From Alistipes sp. (GTDB lineage Bacteria > Bacteroidota > Bacteroidia > Bacteroidales > Rikenellaceae), in NCBI GenBank assembly GCA_021204515.1, contig JAJPZH010000107.1, forward strand, positions 1 through 54,001: a DNA stretch of 54,001 nucleotides, given 5' to 3'. The notes beneath the pieces are model-generated. The model was not told the origin of the DNA. It was given only the letters and a program-made list of their open reading frames with translations, and did not search any database. The stretch's first letter is position 1, and each line of letters begins with the position of its first letter. This document shows positions 1 to 13,388 of this stretch, piece after piece. The position numbers and the translations under genes were made by a program.

Positions 1-2
1 CT

Positions 3-2351
3 GTTTCGGATGTAGCCCAGACCGAAGCTACCATAACGGTAACTCCCAGCGACGCCCACGCTACCTACTATTATGCGGCTGTAAAGAAGGCCGAGTTCGA
101 TACGTTCGAGTCCGACGCAGCCTATGCCCAGCATATTCTCGACAATCTGCAGGCTATCGCGGATAAGAAAGTGCTGTCGCTCAGCGAATATCTTGCAACG
201 GCCCTCGTCAAGGGAAGCACTCCGCAGAAAATCACCGATCTGACGGCCGGCACCGACTACTACGCCGTTGCGCTCGGCATGCTGACGGACGGCCGCTTCA
301 CCTCCGATCTGGTAAAAGAGGCGTTCAAGACGGACGATGCTCCGGAGCCTGCTCCTGAATTGACCCTTTCCATGAGAGCCGGCGACGCCAGCGGTGCGAA
401 CACTTCTTCGTATGTCACCTGTCATATCAAGTCCTCGGATATAGTTTCGGCAAAAGCAGCATTCCTTATGAAATCTGCTGTCGATAACGCGCTTGCCGAG
501 GGAAAAACGCTTGCTGACATTTTGGCTGGAGTTACGAATGATCCGACTCTTACAGCTGAACAGGTTGAGAAGATAAACAGCGCTGACGGTTATGACCTGC
601 CTTGCCGCGGTGTGCCTGCTTCTACGGCTGTTACGGCGATTGTTTCCGTTACGAGTGTCAATGGAAAAACAACGGTCGATTCGGCTTCGGCAACTACTGA
701 TGCTGCTCAGAGCGGAGGTGATCTTACATTATCTATCAACGTTACCGATATTACTGCAACAACCGCTAAGGTAAGTGTCACATCGAGCGATGAAACTTCG
801 TCCTATTTTTTCAGTGTGCTCTCTGAATCCCTTTATGCCCAACTTGGCTCTACTCCCGAAGGTATCGCAGCATTTATACCGATTTTGTGGGAGAGTTATC
901 AAGAGGACTATCCGTCAATGACACTTCCGCAGATTCTTGCTCAGCTTCTTTCGATCGGAAATGATAGTTATGATTTTGATGAACTGACTCCCGGTGCTAA
1001 ATATTATGCTTTCGCTATCGGTGTTGATGCGACAACCGGAGCTACGACTACCAGTGCCGTCGTAAAAGACTTTACTACTGAAACCGGCAGCGGAGGTGAT
1101 GGCCCGGAACTGACTTTGACACTTCGTGCTGGAGATGCTAATGGTGCAAATACCGATACTAAGGTTTATATGGGTGCCTATGCCCCGACTGCAACAGGTG
1201 CATATTATGGACTATTTTTAACTTCGGATGTTGAAAAAGTACTTGCTCAGGGAGCTTCTTATGATGCTATAGTTACTCAGAACGGAACGGATATGTCTAC
1301 TAAAGAAGGATGGTTGGAATGGCTTGTTACGAATCCCGGAATTGGAGTTATCTTTGGTGGATTAGATCCCGGTACTTCTTATACTTGTATTTTAAAAGTT
1401 ACAGATTCGGCTGGTAAATCGACTACAAAGCATGTCGCAGCCACTACCGAAGGTGGTGGGGAAGCTTCGGATGCTTACAAGGCATGGCTCGGTACGTGGA
1501 CGGTGACGAGTACCTCGTCGGTATATACAAAAAAACCGTTGACGTTTGATGTTGTTTTCAAGCAGAAAGTTGCAAATGTTTCCTATTCCGTTGAAGGATG
1601 GACAGCTTCTATTTTCCGCGATCAGCCGGATGAGAGTCCTTATTTCCCGGTAGCTACATTCAACGACGGTGGATTTTATTTTGCAAATGGTCAGACCTTT
1701 GGTAAATTCAATTTGGGTGAGTATGGTACCGGAACTTTGACATATTGCTGTTTCTTTACGCTTGCAGGTAAGAATTACTATTCCAGCCAAACTGAGTTCA
1801 GTGATGGTACGCCTTTCGTCAGCTTGTACGGAACTATGAACAGCGATAAGCAGTCTGCTGTAGTCAAGGGTGCAGAAGTTGAGTATAGTGATGGTGACGC
1901 TATAATGGAATACGCAGACTTTATATACGTATTGGATAGTGGGCAAGGAGCAATGGGTATTCTTCCCGGTGAAGGGTTCAAATATTCGACGTCGGCGGGT
2001 GAATATACCGATTCTCCGATAGGTCCTTATACAATGGTCAAAAAGGGTTCTGTAACGTCTGCATTGTCTGCTCCGTCAAAATCTGCTGTTGATATGAACG
2101 CTATGCCGTATGCAGGCAAATTGTCGAGTGTACTTTCGTCAAGAACGGCAGTTGCTGTTACTTCTCCTGAGCAGAATGGCGTGGTATTCGAAAGCCAAGT
2201 AGCAATGCCGATCTCGCTTGTATTCGATCGTCCTGTTGCGTTGAAGGCTGTCATTGACAACAGAGGGAATTTTGAAAATGCTGGATTGGAAAAGCAGATT
2301 TCAAATAACTTGGATAATAACACGGATTGCCAACTCTTGAATAGATTGTAA
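3..2351 (+). CDS. Repeat-containing secreted/surface protein, 5' end outside window
   Basis: The reading frame is open from base 3, so the N-terminus lies outside the window and at least 782 residues are present. It contains at least three repeats of a fibronectin/Ig-like size (roughly 100-130 residues). Each begins with an LTLS- or LTLT-type strand (for example LTLSMRAGDASGAN and LTLTLRAGDANGAN) and ends in a TTD/TTE segment followed by a Gly-rich or Pro-rich linker (APEPAPE, SGGD, GSGGDGPE). A fourth partial copy lies at the window edge. From about nt 1470 the sequence changes to a non-repeat domain starting AYKAWLGTWTV, which resembles lipocalin-like beta-barrel domains of Bacteroidales surface lipoproteins. 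No enzymatic motif is seen. Base use shifts inside the gene: the first 350 bases are GC-rich and later parts are AT-rich. The function is unknown; an exported adhesin-like or glycan-binding lipoprotein is my inference. Confidence 0.8.
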   Translation, partial: VSDVAQTEATITVTPSDAHATYYYAAVKKAEFDTFESDAAYAQHILDNLQAIADKKVLSLSEYLATALVKGSTPQKITDLTAGTDYYAVALGMLTDGRFTSDLVKEAFKTDDAPEPAPELTLSMRAGDASGANTSSYVTCHIKSSDIVSAKAAFLMKSAVDNALAEGKTLADILAGVTNDPTLTAEQVEKINSADGYDLPCRGVPASTAVTAIVSVTSVNGKTTVDSASATTDAAQSGGDLTLSINVTDITATTAKVSVTSSDETSSYFFSVLSESLYAQLGSTPEGIAAFIPILWESYQEDYPSMTLPQILAQLLSIGNDSYDFDELTPGAKYYAFAIGVDATTGATTTSAVVKDFTTETGSGGDGPELTLTLRAGDANGANTDTKVYMGAYAPTATGAYYGLFLTSDVEKVLAQGASYDAIVTQNGTDMSTKEGWLEWLVTNPGIGVIFGGLDPGTSYTCILKVTDSAGKSTTKHVAATTEGGGEASDAYKAWLGTWTVTSTSSVYTKKPLTFDVVFKQKVANVSYSVEGWTASIFRDQPDESPYFPVATFNDGGFYFANGQTFGKFNLGEYGTGTLTYCCFFTLAGKNYYSSQTEFSDGTPFVSLYGTMNSDKQSAVVKGAEVEYSDGDAIMEYADFIYVLDSGQGAMGILPGEGFKYSTSAGEYTDSPIGPYTMVKKGSVTSALSAPSKSAVDMNAMPYAGKLSSVLSSRTAVAVTSPEQNGVVFESQVAMPISLVFDRPVALKAVIDNRGNFENAGLEKQISNNLDNNTDCQLLNRL

Positions 2352-2372
2352 GAGTTTGAATTATCATTATCG

Positions 2373-2405
2373 AACTGCGGTCCAATTTGGACCGCAGTTT
2401 TTTTT
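2373..2405 (+). terminator. Rho-independent terminator after the repeat protein
   Basis: An 11-bp perfect stem (2373-2383 with 2389-2399), loop AATTT, is followed by a run of T. It lies 21 bases after the stop codon of the preceding gene. Confidence 0.9.
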
Positions 2406-2559
2406 ATTCCAATATATACGTATTTCGAAAATATGAGGATTGGTTTGTAAAAATTTTCCTAAGAAGATGAAATAATATGCCTAATTTATTGTATATTTAA
2501 ATAATTCCAATGTTTTTCCTGCGGCTTTTTATTATTCACCCACTTAAATAATTTAAGCT

Positions 2560-3687
2560 ATGAAAAAATCTTACTTCTTTCGAAATTCGTTATTGCCGTT
2601 GCTCGGTGCATTGGCCGTAATGTGTGCAGGTTCCTGCTCGCAGGAAATCCTCGAAGTATCCGAAGACCTTGCGCCGGATAATTTGCAGACGCGCGCAGGC
2701 ATTGCTCAGATCGGCATTGTCAGTAATCCTATGGGAAGAGGAATTGGCAATGAGTATTATGGAAAGGATATAGATTATACGTTTAACCTCGTGACGTCAG
2801 GAGTTGATGCGGGTATAGAAGTGATAAATACAAACATTTCATTCTTTACTACGATAGACGGCGGCATCGATCAAATTTCGCGGACCGATAAATCGCTGAA
2901 ACTACGTTTTACGAAATGCGGTGTTTATCAGATATTGGCAACACGGAATTATCGTGATCTTGCGGACCCGTCGGGACCGATTATTATCCAACAGGCAACC
3001 ATTACTTGTCGGGTGGCGTCGCCTGTGGCAAGTATCGAAGGGCCGAGTTCTGTGGCACTCGGTAAAGTTTATAATTTCAGTGTCAATTTCGAAGAGCCTG
3101 ATTATCCTGATCCCAATCTGGAAATAACGGAGTCGATTTTTAATGATCCGAAGTGTACGGTTATCAATAACGACGGAGCCGGAAACTATTTGATTCGTTT
3201 CGACCAGCCGGGTGCATATGAGATTAAACCCGGGTTGACATGGACTAACTCTTCCGGTTTTATGAAGGTCGGTCCACATTATTATGTAGAGGTGTTTTTT
3301 AGGCCGGAGATGAGTTATGGGTTCATGAAAGGTATTTCTAAACTAGGTGCAGGTGTAATGTATCTGAATTATATTGATTTGTGCGATCAGCAACAAGATG
3401 TTTATGCTTCTTTGCCATATAGAGTGTATTTCAAGTATAAAGAGGTGGGCATAAGGTCTAATGGAATTGCTCTCGAGGTCGTTGATTGGAAAGAAATCCG
3501 TCAGGCGGCTGGAGAGTCTGGAACAGTTATTATGCCTGCTACGACAACTCCAATGGATGGCATTTTTATGGGGCCTAATCCGGATCTTCCCGGAGATTAT
3601 TGGAAAATAGAGATTCCGAGCGATAAATGCTATTCTTTGGAAGATGTAGTAGGGGGAATTGTTGTTCCGGGAGAACCGATGGAATAA
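2560..3687 (+). CDS. Lipoprotein with PKD/Ig-like region, function unknown
   Basis: This is a 375-residue protein with a lipoprotein signal: MKK, a hydrophobic stretch, then lipobox AGSC near residues 23-26, so it is probably anchored to an outer-membrane leaflet. The middle part (about residues 70-240) has two beta-rich segments spaced like PKD/Ig-like modules, including a phrase of the form SVALGKVYNFSVNFE. I recognise no catalytic motif and cannot name the family. It follows the repeat protein with a terminator in between, so it probably has its own promoter in the AT-rich 155-base leader, although no clean promoter is visible there. It is AT-rich compared with the rest of the window and like the 3' part of its neighbour, which suggests the two share an accessory or acquired origin. 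Confidence 0.8.
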   Translation: MKKSYFFRNSLLPLLGALAVMCAGSCSQEILEVSEDLAPDNLQTRAGIAQIGIVSNPMGRGIGNEYYGKDIDYTFNLVTSGVDAGIEVINTNISFFTTIDGGIDQISRTDKSLKLRFTKCGVYQILATRNYRDLADPSGPIIIQQATITCRVASPVASIEGPSSVALGKVYNFSVNFEEPDYPDPNLEITESIFNDPKCTVINNDGAGNYLIRFDQPGAYEIKPGLTWTNSSGFMKVGPHYYVEVFFRPEMSYGFMKGISKLGAGVMYLNYIDLCDQQQDVYASLPYRVYFKYKEVGIRSNGIALEVVDWKEIRQAAGESGTVIMPATTTPMDGIFMGPNPDLPGDYWKIEIPSDKCYSLEDVVGGIVVPGEPME

Positions 3688-3706
3688 CTTTCTCAGCCTA
3701 ACGCCT

Positions 3707-3745
3707 AAAACAACGCCCGAAGCATTATGCTTCGGGCGTTGTTTT
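3707..3745. terminator. Bidirectional terminator between convergent genes
   Basis: A perfect 18-bp stem with A-run and T-run flanks (3707-3724 with 3728-3745, loop TTA) lies between the convergent lipoprotein and ferredoxin genes. It can terminate transcription from both sides. Confidence 0.92.
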
Positions 3746-3762
3746 CATGTTGTAACCGTGCG

Positions 3763-3930
3763 TTATTCCGGAATGATCGCCTCGCTGGGGCAAACGCCTG
3801 CGCAGGTGCCGCAGTCGATGCAGGTATTGGGGTCGATTACATAGATATCGCCAGCCGAGATAGCCTCTACCGGACATTCGCCGATGCAGGTACCGCAGGC
3901 AACGCAGGAGTCGGTGATTTTGTAAGCCAT
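3763..3930 (-). CDS. Small 2[4Fe-4S] ferredoxin
   Basis: This 55-residue protein begins MAYKITDSC. It carries two classical clostridial-type motifs, CVACGTCIGECP (residues 9-20) and CIDCGTCAGVCP (residues 37-48), giving eight cysteines and two [4Fe-4S] clusters. It is a low-potential cytoplasmic electron carrier, whose usual partners in anaerobes are pyruvate:ferredoxin oxidoreductase and hydrogenases; neither is in this window. The start is fixed by an ATG at 3930-3928. A well-matched promoter lies just upstream, overlapping the end of serS, so it is probably transcribed alone. Its stop is next to a bidirectional terminator. Confidence 0.95.
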   Translation of the reverse strand: MAYKITDSCVACGTCIGECPVEAISAGDIYVIDPNTCIDCGTCAGVCPSEAIIPE

Positions 3931-3971
3931 TTTATGAAAAATTTATTTGTTAATGTGTGTGTAAGTAACGG

Positions 3972-4002
3972 CAAATATAAAAACTTATTTGATAATATCA
4001 AA
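3972..4002 (-). promoter_or_regulatory. Bacteroidota promoter for the ferredoxin gene
   Basis: Read on the minus strand, TTTG (4002-3999), 19 bases, then TATATTTG (3979-3972) is an exact match to the TTTG-N19-21-TAnnTTTG pattern. The -33 box lies inside the last codons of serS and the -7 box lies just past its stop. Confidence 0.8.
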
Positions 4003-5256
4003 ACCCGTATAGGGAATCAGCGCTTCGGGAATGCGGATGCCCTCGGGGGTCTGGAAGTTTTCGAGCAGGGCGGCGACGATGCGCGGCAGGGCCAGCGACG
4101 AGCCGTTCAAAGTATGCGCCAGCTGGGTCTTCTTGTCGGCGTCCTTGTAGCGGAGTTTGAGACGGTTGGCTTGGAACGATTCGAAGTTCGAGACGGACGA
4201 AACCTCCAACCAGCGTTTCTGCGCTTCGGAGTACACCTCGAAGTCGTAGGTGAGCGCCGAGGTGAACGACATGTCGCCGCCGCACAGACGCAGGATGCGG
4301 TAGGGCAGGCCGAGCGACTTGACGATCGACTCGACATGCGCCACCATGCCGTCCAGCGCTTCGTACGATGCGTCGGGCAGGCTCAGTTGCACGATCTCGA
4401 CCTTGTCGAACTGGTGCAGGCGGTTCAGACCCCGCACGTCCTTGCCGTACGATCCGGCTTCGCGGCGGAAGCAGGGGGTGTAGGCGGTCATTTTTACGGG
4501 GAAATCCTTTTCGTCGAGGATCACGTCGCGGTAGATGTTCGTGACGGGAACTTCGGCCGTGGGGATCAGGTAGAAGTTATCGACCGTGGCGTGGTACATC
4601 TGCCCCTCCTTGTCGGGGAGCTGTCCCGTGCCGAAGCCCGAAGCCTCGTTGACCATGATCGGCGGCTCGACTTCGAGATAGCCGGCTTTGGTGTTACAGT
4701 CGAGGAAGTAGTTGATCAGCGCCCGCTGCAGGCGTGCGCCCTTGCCCTTGTAGACGGGGAATCCGGCGCCCGTGAGCTTTACGCCCAGATCGAAGTCGAT
4801 GATGTCGTATTTGCGGGCCAGCTCCCAGTGGGGCAGCGGGTTTTCGGGCAGCTCGGTGTAGCTCTCGACGAGTTTTACGACGAGGTTGTCCTCTGCGGTT
4901 TTGCCCTCCGGAACGATCTCGGCGGGGAAGTTGGGCAGCGTGACGATCGCGGCCTGCAGCTCCTCCTGCACTTCGCGCGATTCGGCCTGCAGGCGGTTCG
5001 ATTTCTCCTTGAGGTCGGCGACGAAGCGTTTGCGCTCCTCGGCCTCTTCGCGGCGGCCCTGACCCATCAGCGCGCCGATCTCCTTGGCGGCTTTGTTCTG
5101 TGCGGCCAGCGTATTGTCCAATTCTGCCTGAATGGCCTTGCGGCGGTCGTCCAGCGTTTCGATCTTTTCGATGACGGGCGCGGCGTCCACACCCTTTTTG
5201 GCCAGTTTGCGGATCGCGGCCTCTTTGTCATCGCGGATTTGCTTTAGCGTAAGCAT
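3985..5256 (-). CDS. serS: Seryl-tRNA synthetase
   Basis: This 423-residue class II synthetase charges tRNA-Ser with serine in the cytoplasm. The N-terminal roughly 100 residues form the long antiparallel coiled-coil arm (charged heptads around residues 30-100). The catalytic domain follows, with the TGQLPDKEGQMY region, the LIPTAEVP segment, motif 2 around CFRREAGSYGKD and the motif 3 segment LNGSSLALPRIVAALLEN near the C-terminus. Length is normal for the family (about 420-430). The ATG at 5256 gives the expected MLTLKQIRDD start. A TAAATTTG -7 box sits at 5302-5295. Confidence 0.98.
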   Translation of the reverse strand: MLTLKQIRDDKEAAIRKLAKKGVDAAPVIEKIETLDDRRKAIQAELDNTLAAQNKAAKEIGALMGQGRREEAEERKRFVADLKEKSNRLQAESREVQEELQAAIVTLPNFPAEIVPEGKTAEDNLVVKLVESYTELPENPLPHWELARKYDIIDFDLGVKLTGAGFPVYKGKGARLQRALINYFLDCNTKAGYLEVEPPIMVNEASGFGTGQLPDKEGQMYHATVDNFYLIPTAEVPVTNIYRDVILDEKDFPVKMTAYTPCFRREAGSYGKDVRGLNRLHQFDKVEIVQLSLPDASYEALDGMVAHVESIVKSLGLPYRILRLCGGDMSFTSALTYDFEVYSEAQKRWLEVSSVSNFESFQANRLKLRYKDADKKTQLAHTLNGSSLALPRIVAALLENFQTPEGIRIPEALIPYTGFDIIK

Positions 5257-5294
5257 ACTATCTGTTGATTTTTGAGTATTCGTATTACAAACCG

Positions 5295-5302
5295 CAAATT
5301 TA
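5295..5302 (-). promoter_or_regulatory. -7 promoter box upstream of serS
   Basis: TAAATTTG on the minus strand, 39 bases before the serS start, matches TAnnTTTG. No convincing -33 box is seen at the right spacing. Confidence 0.5.
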
Positions 5303-5379
5303 TAAAAATAGCGGCAATATTGCTCGGGCGGAGTGCTAAATTTTCAGTTCCTGCAGAAAAATGTACCGCAGAACGGAGC

Positions 5380-5433
5380 GCATCGGCGGCAGATCGGCTC
5401 TGCCGGGCCTGCCGTGTATTCGGCCGCCGATGC
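5380..5433. other. Structured palindrome between sulfatase and serS
   Basis: An 11-bp perfect inverted repeat (5380-5390 with 5423-5433) encloses a smaller competing hairpin (5388-5393 with 5399-5404). There is no T-run on either side, so it is not an ordinary intrinsic terminator. It lies in the 194-base gap after the sulfatase stop. Confidence 0.5.
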
Positions 5434-5450
5434 CGCATGGAGCGGGCGGG

Positions 5451-6917
5451 TCAGCGGACCGGCTGCGCCCCGAACAGCGGCCATGCCGGGTCGGGTGTGC
5501 GGGCCTGCCGCATCAGGGATTTCAGTTCGGCCGTTATGGCCGGATATTGGTCCGATAGGTCGTGCCGCTCCGAGGGGTCGTCGTCTAAGTTGTAGAGTTC
5601 GTAACGCGGATTTTCCGTCCGGATGTCGAGATGGAGCAGTTTCCACGGTCCGCGGCGCACCGCCTGCCGGCCGTTTTTCTCCATGAATTCGAAATAGAGG
5701 AAAGCGTGCTCCTGCTGCCCGCCGCGGTTTTCCAGCAGCGGCAGCAGGCTGATCCCGTCGTCGGAGACCGTGTCCGCCCCGCATGCGAGCAGTTCGCCGA
5801 ACGTCGCGGGCAGGTCCCAGAAAGCGCACATGAAATCGGTCTCTGTTCCCGGCACGGTATGCCCCGGCCATGCGACGATCATCGGCACGCGGATTCCGCC
5901 TTCGTACAGATCGCGTTTGTAACCCCGGTAGATGCCGTTGCTGTCGAAGAAGTCGGGATCGGCACCGCCCTCGCGGTGGGGACCGTTGTCGCTTGAGAAG
6001 ACGATGATCGTATTGTCGTATACGCCACTCTCTTTGAGCTGCTGCACGAGTTCGCCGACGTAATGGTCGAGACGGGTGACCATGGCCGCGAATGCCGCCC
6101 GCGGGCAGGGCTGCGAGCAATAGCCGCCTTTGCGGAAGTTTTTGCCGGAGTCGGTCCCGACATAAGGTGTTTCGGGATAGAGTCCGCGGAAACGTTCGGC
6201 GATGCTGTCCTGCGGCATGATGAGTTCGGCGTGGGGAATGGTCGTGGGGTAGAAAAGAAAGAACGGTCCCTGCCGGGCGGCTTTGTTGATGAATTCGAGC
6301 GCCCGCGCATGGATCAGGTCCGGGGCGTAGGAGCCTTTGCCGTAAGGCACCGAGTCCGTGTTGTCCGCCAGTTCGATACGGCGGTTTCCGTCCCACAGAT
6401 GGTCGGGGTAGTAACTGTGGGCGAGCAGCTGGCAGTTGTATCCGTAAAACCGGTCTACGCCCTGCCGTGCCGGATCGCCCGTGGAACCGACGAAGCCGAG
6501 GCCCCATTTGCCGAACACGCCCGTCGTGTAGCCTGCGTTCCTGAAGTTGAGGAACAATGCTGCGGCTCCTTCGGGCAGGGGATATTGTCCTTCGGGCGGG
6601 AGTTCGATGTTTCCCCTTACGGGTGTATGTCCCGAGTGGGTTCCCGTAAGCAGGCATGAGCGCGACGGGGCGCTGACGGTCGTCCCGGCGTAACACTGGG
6701 TGAAGCGCATGCCGGCCGCGGCCAGCGAGTCGATATGCGGAGTCCGGAATTTCCGCTGTCCGTAACAGCTGAGATCGCCGTAGCCGAGATCGTCGGCGAG
6801 GATGAACAGTACGTTGGGCCTGCGTGCCGGCTGCGGTGCTGGATTCCGGGCCGAAGTCCGGTCGACTCCTGCCAGTCCGGTCAGCAGGACGCCGCTGAGT
6901 AAAAGACGGTAGTTCAT
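5451..6917 (-). CDS. Exported sulfatase, S1 family, Ser-type
   Basis: This 488-residue arylsulfatase-like enzyme hydrolyses sulfate esters. Members in gut Bacteroidota usually act on host glycans, but the substrate cannot be read from the sequence. An N-terminal signal peptide (about residues 1-23) sends it to the periplasm. The mature part opens with PNVLFILADDLGYGDLS, whose Asp pair (42-43) binds calcium. The active-site signature is S82-A-P-S-R86 followed by SCLLTG, so the residue converted to formylglycine is Ser, not Cys. Maturation needs a radical-SAM anaerobic sulfatase-maturating enzyme, which is not in this window. Length is normal. A near-consensus -7 box (TATCTTTA, 6954-6947) is visible. 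It stands alone, with no SusC/SusD pair nearby. Confidence 0.95.
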   Translation of the reverse strand: MNYRLLLSGVLLTGLAGVDRTSARNPAPQPARRPNVLFILADDLGYGDLSCYGQRKFRTPHIDSLAAAGMRFTQCYAGTTVSAPSRSCLLTGTHSGHTPVRGNIELPPEGQYPLPEGAAALFLNFRNAGYTTGVFGKWGLGFVGSTGDPARQGVDRFYGYNCQLLAHSYYPDHLWDGNRRIELADNTDSVPYGKGSYAPDLIHARALEFINKAARQGPFFLFYPTTIPHAELIMPQDSIAERFRGLYPETPYVGTDSGKNFRKGGYCSQPCPRAAFAAMVTRLDHYVGELVQQLKESGVYDNTIIVFSSDNGPHREGGADPDFFDSNGIYRGYKRDLYEGGIRVPMIVAWPGHTVPGTETDFMCAFWDLPATFGELLACGADTVSDDGISLLPLLENRGGQQEHAFLYFEFMEKNGRQAVRRGPWKLLHLDIRTENPRYELYNLDDDPSERHDLSDQYPAITAELKSLMRQARTPDPAWPLFGAQPVR

Positions 6918-7047
6918 AAAGGTCGGGATTGGTATGAAAAACGGACTAAAGATAGGAATAATATTCCGGATAGCGGAGTCTGCGGACTAAAACCTCGCAG
7001 GGGTGTGTTTTTTCGGCTTTCGGTTCCGGTTTTGTCGGGGAATTTGT

Positions 7048-7055
7048 TATTTTTG
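7048..7055 (+). promoter_or_regulatory. -7 promoter box upstream of the U32 gene
   Basis: TATTTTTG matches TAnnTTTG and lies 16 bases before the ATG. The -33 element is not clear. Confidence 0.5.
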
Positions 7056-7071
7056 CAAAAATAAATAAAGC

Positions 7072-11976
<4,905 letters not shown>

Positions 11977-11989
11977 AGAAGATTTTTTT

Positions 11990-13018
11990 ATGCAAGAACA
12001 GCTGACACCCGCTTTCGGGGATTACGAATTGATCGATACGGGCGATTTCGAGAAACTCGAACGCTTCGGGCGTTACGTTACGCGGCGTCCCGAACCGCAG
12101 GCCATCTGGCGGCGGACGCTCTCCGAGGAGGAGTGGCGTCGCGCGGCCGATGCCTCCTTTCTGCGCGATACGCGCAGCGAGGAGCGCGGCGAGTGGCGTC
12201 TCGGTCCCGAAATGCCCTCGCGCTGGACGGTGGATTACGTCTATAAGGGGATGCGGCTGCGCATGCGGCTGGGACTCACCTCGTTCAAGCACGTCGGCAT
12301 CTTCCCGGAGCAGGCCGCCAACTGGAATTTCATCTACGACAACTGCCGGGCGCTGGCTTCGGGCGGGGCCGCTGCGATGGGGATTGCGGGCGGAAAGGCA
12401 CCGGATGCGATGCCGGACACAACCGCTCCTGCAGGCGCTCCGGCCACAACCGCATCCGAGGGCGTCCTGTCCGGAGCTGCGCCGAAGGGCCGGACTGCGC
12501 CGCGAAAACCGGTTACGCCCCGCGTGCTGAACCTTTTCGCCTATACGGGCGGCGCGAGCCTTGCGGCGCGCGCCGCCGGGGCGGAGACGACCCATGTCGA
12601 TTCGGTGAAGCAGGTCGTGACGTGGTCGCGCGAGAATATGGAACTGAGCGGGCTGGACGGCATCCGGTGGATCGTCGAAGACGCGCTCAAATTCGTCCGG
12701 CGCGAAGTGCGGCGCGGCAGCCGCTACAACGGCATCATCCTCGATCCCCCGGCCTACGGCCGCGGCGCCAACGGCGAAAAGTGGATTCTGGAGGAGAATA
12801 TCTGCGAGATGCTCGCCTGCTGCGCGCAGCTGCTGGAGCCGCAGGGGGCGTTTCTCGTGTTGAACCTCTACTCGATGGGCCTTTCGTCCACGCTGGCCCG
12901 TACCGCCGTGCGGCAGGCTTTCGGCGCGCCGCTCGAAGAGCAGTACGGCGAACTCTGTTTCACCGACCGAGCGGGCAAGCAGCTGCCGTTGGGGACCTAT
13001 TACCGTTTCATCCGCTAA
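11990..13018 (+). CDS. Class I SAM methyltransferase, RlmI/RlmK-like, with low-complexity insert
   Basis: This 342-residue protein has a Rossmann SAM-binding core: motif I LNLFAYTGGASLAA (near residues 180-195), an acidic residue in THVDSVKQ, VEDALKFV, and the catalytic motif DPPAYGRG. It resembles the C-terminal half of RlmI/RlmL-type rRNA methyltransferases, so an RNA (cytosine or guanine) substrate is likely but not proven. An Ala/Pro/Gly/Thr-rich stretch of about 50 residues (roughly 122-175) sits between the N-terminal domain and the Rossmann fold and looks like an expanded flexible linker. It starts 13 bases after the beta-galactosidase stop, so it is probably co-transcribed. Confidence 0.88.
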   Translation: MQEQLTPAFGDYELIDTGDFEKLERFGRYVTRRPEPQAIWRRTLSEEEWRRAADASFLRDTRSEERGEWRLGPEMPSRWTVDYVYKGMRLRMRLGLTSFKHVGIFPEQAANWNFIYDNCRALASGGAAAMGIAGGKAPDAMPDTTAPAGAPATTASEGVLSGAAPKGRTAPRKPVTPRVLNLFAYTGGASLAARAAGAETTHVDSVKQVVTWSRENMELSGLDGIRWIVEDALKFVRREVRRGSRYNGIILDPPAYGRGANGEKWILEENICEMLACCAQLLEPQGAFLVLNLYSMGLSSTLARTAVRQAFGAPLEEQYGELCFTDRAGKQLPLGTYYRFIR

Positions 13019-13030
13019 AAGATTTCGATT

Positions 13031-13318
13031 ATGGCTATTCTGACTCTGTTGTTCGGTTTGTTGAGCGGCTGCCTGCTGGCTGTTCTGGTGGGTATCATCG
13101 GCAGCCGCCGGCGCATCGGCTTCGGGCTGGCTTTCCTGCTGAGCCTGATCTTCACGCCGCTTGTCGGCCTGATCATAACTCTGCTGACCGATCCGCTGCC
13201 GGGCGGCGATCAGCGCTGGGGCTGTATCGGCACGTTCATAGCCGTTCTGGGGCTGTTGTGTCTCGGAGTCTTCCTGTTCCTGCTGCTGGCGGGTGCGGCG
13301 GTCGTCGCCGTGGTGTGA
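13031..13318 (+). CDS. Small hydrophobic membrane protein, unknown function
   Basis: This 95-residue protein is almost wholly hydrophobic, with three predicted membrane segments (about residues 3-23, 31-53 and 65-95) separated by SRRR and DPLPGGDQRW loops. There is no signal peptide cleavage site and no known motif. It begins 12 bases after the methyltransferase stop and is followed by a terminator, so it is the last gene of that transcription unit. The positively charged loop predicts which side faces the cytoplasm, but nothing more can be said about its role. Confidence 0.8.
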   Translation: MAILTLLFGLLSGCLLAVLVGIIGSRRRIGFGLAFLLSLIFTPLVGLIITLLTDPLPGGDQRWGCIGTFIAVLGLLCLGVFLFLLLAGAAVVAVV

Positions 13319-13333
13319 TCGGCGACTGTCGGG

Positions 13334-13371
13334 AAAACAGCGGCCGGGGCGTATGTGCTCCGGCCGTTTTT
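13334..13371 (+). terminator. Terminator after the 7072-13318 transcription unit
   Basis: An inverted repeat (cggccgg at 13341-13347 with ccggccg at 13360-13366), flanked by an A-run before and five T after, lies between convergent genes and can work in both directions. Confidence 0.75.
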
Positions 13372-13388
13372 ATAGGAGAGGGACGGGG

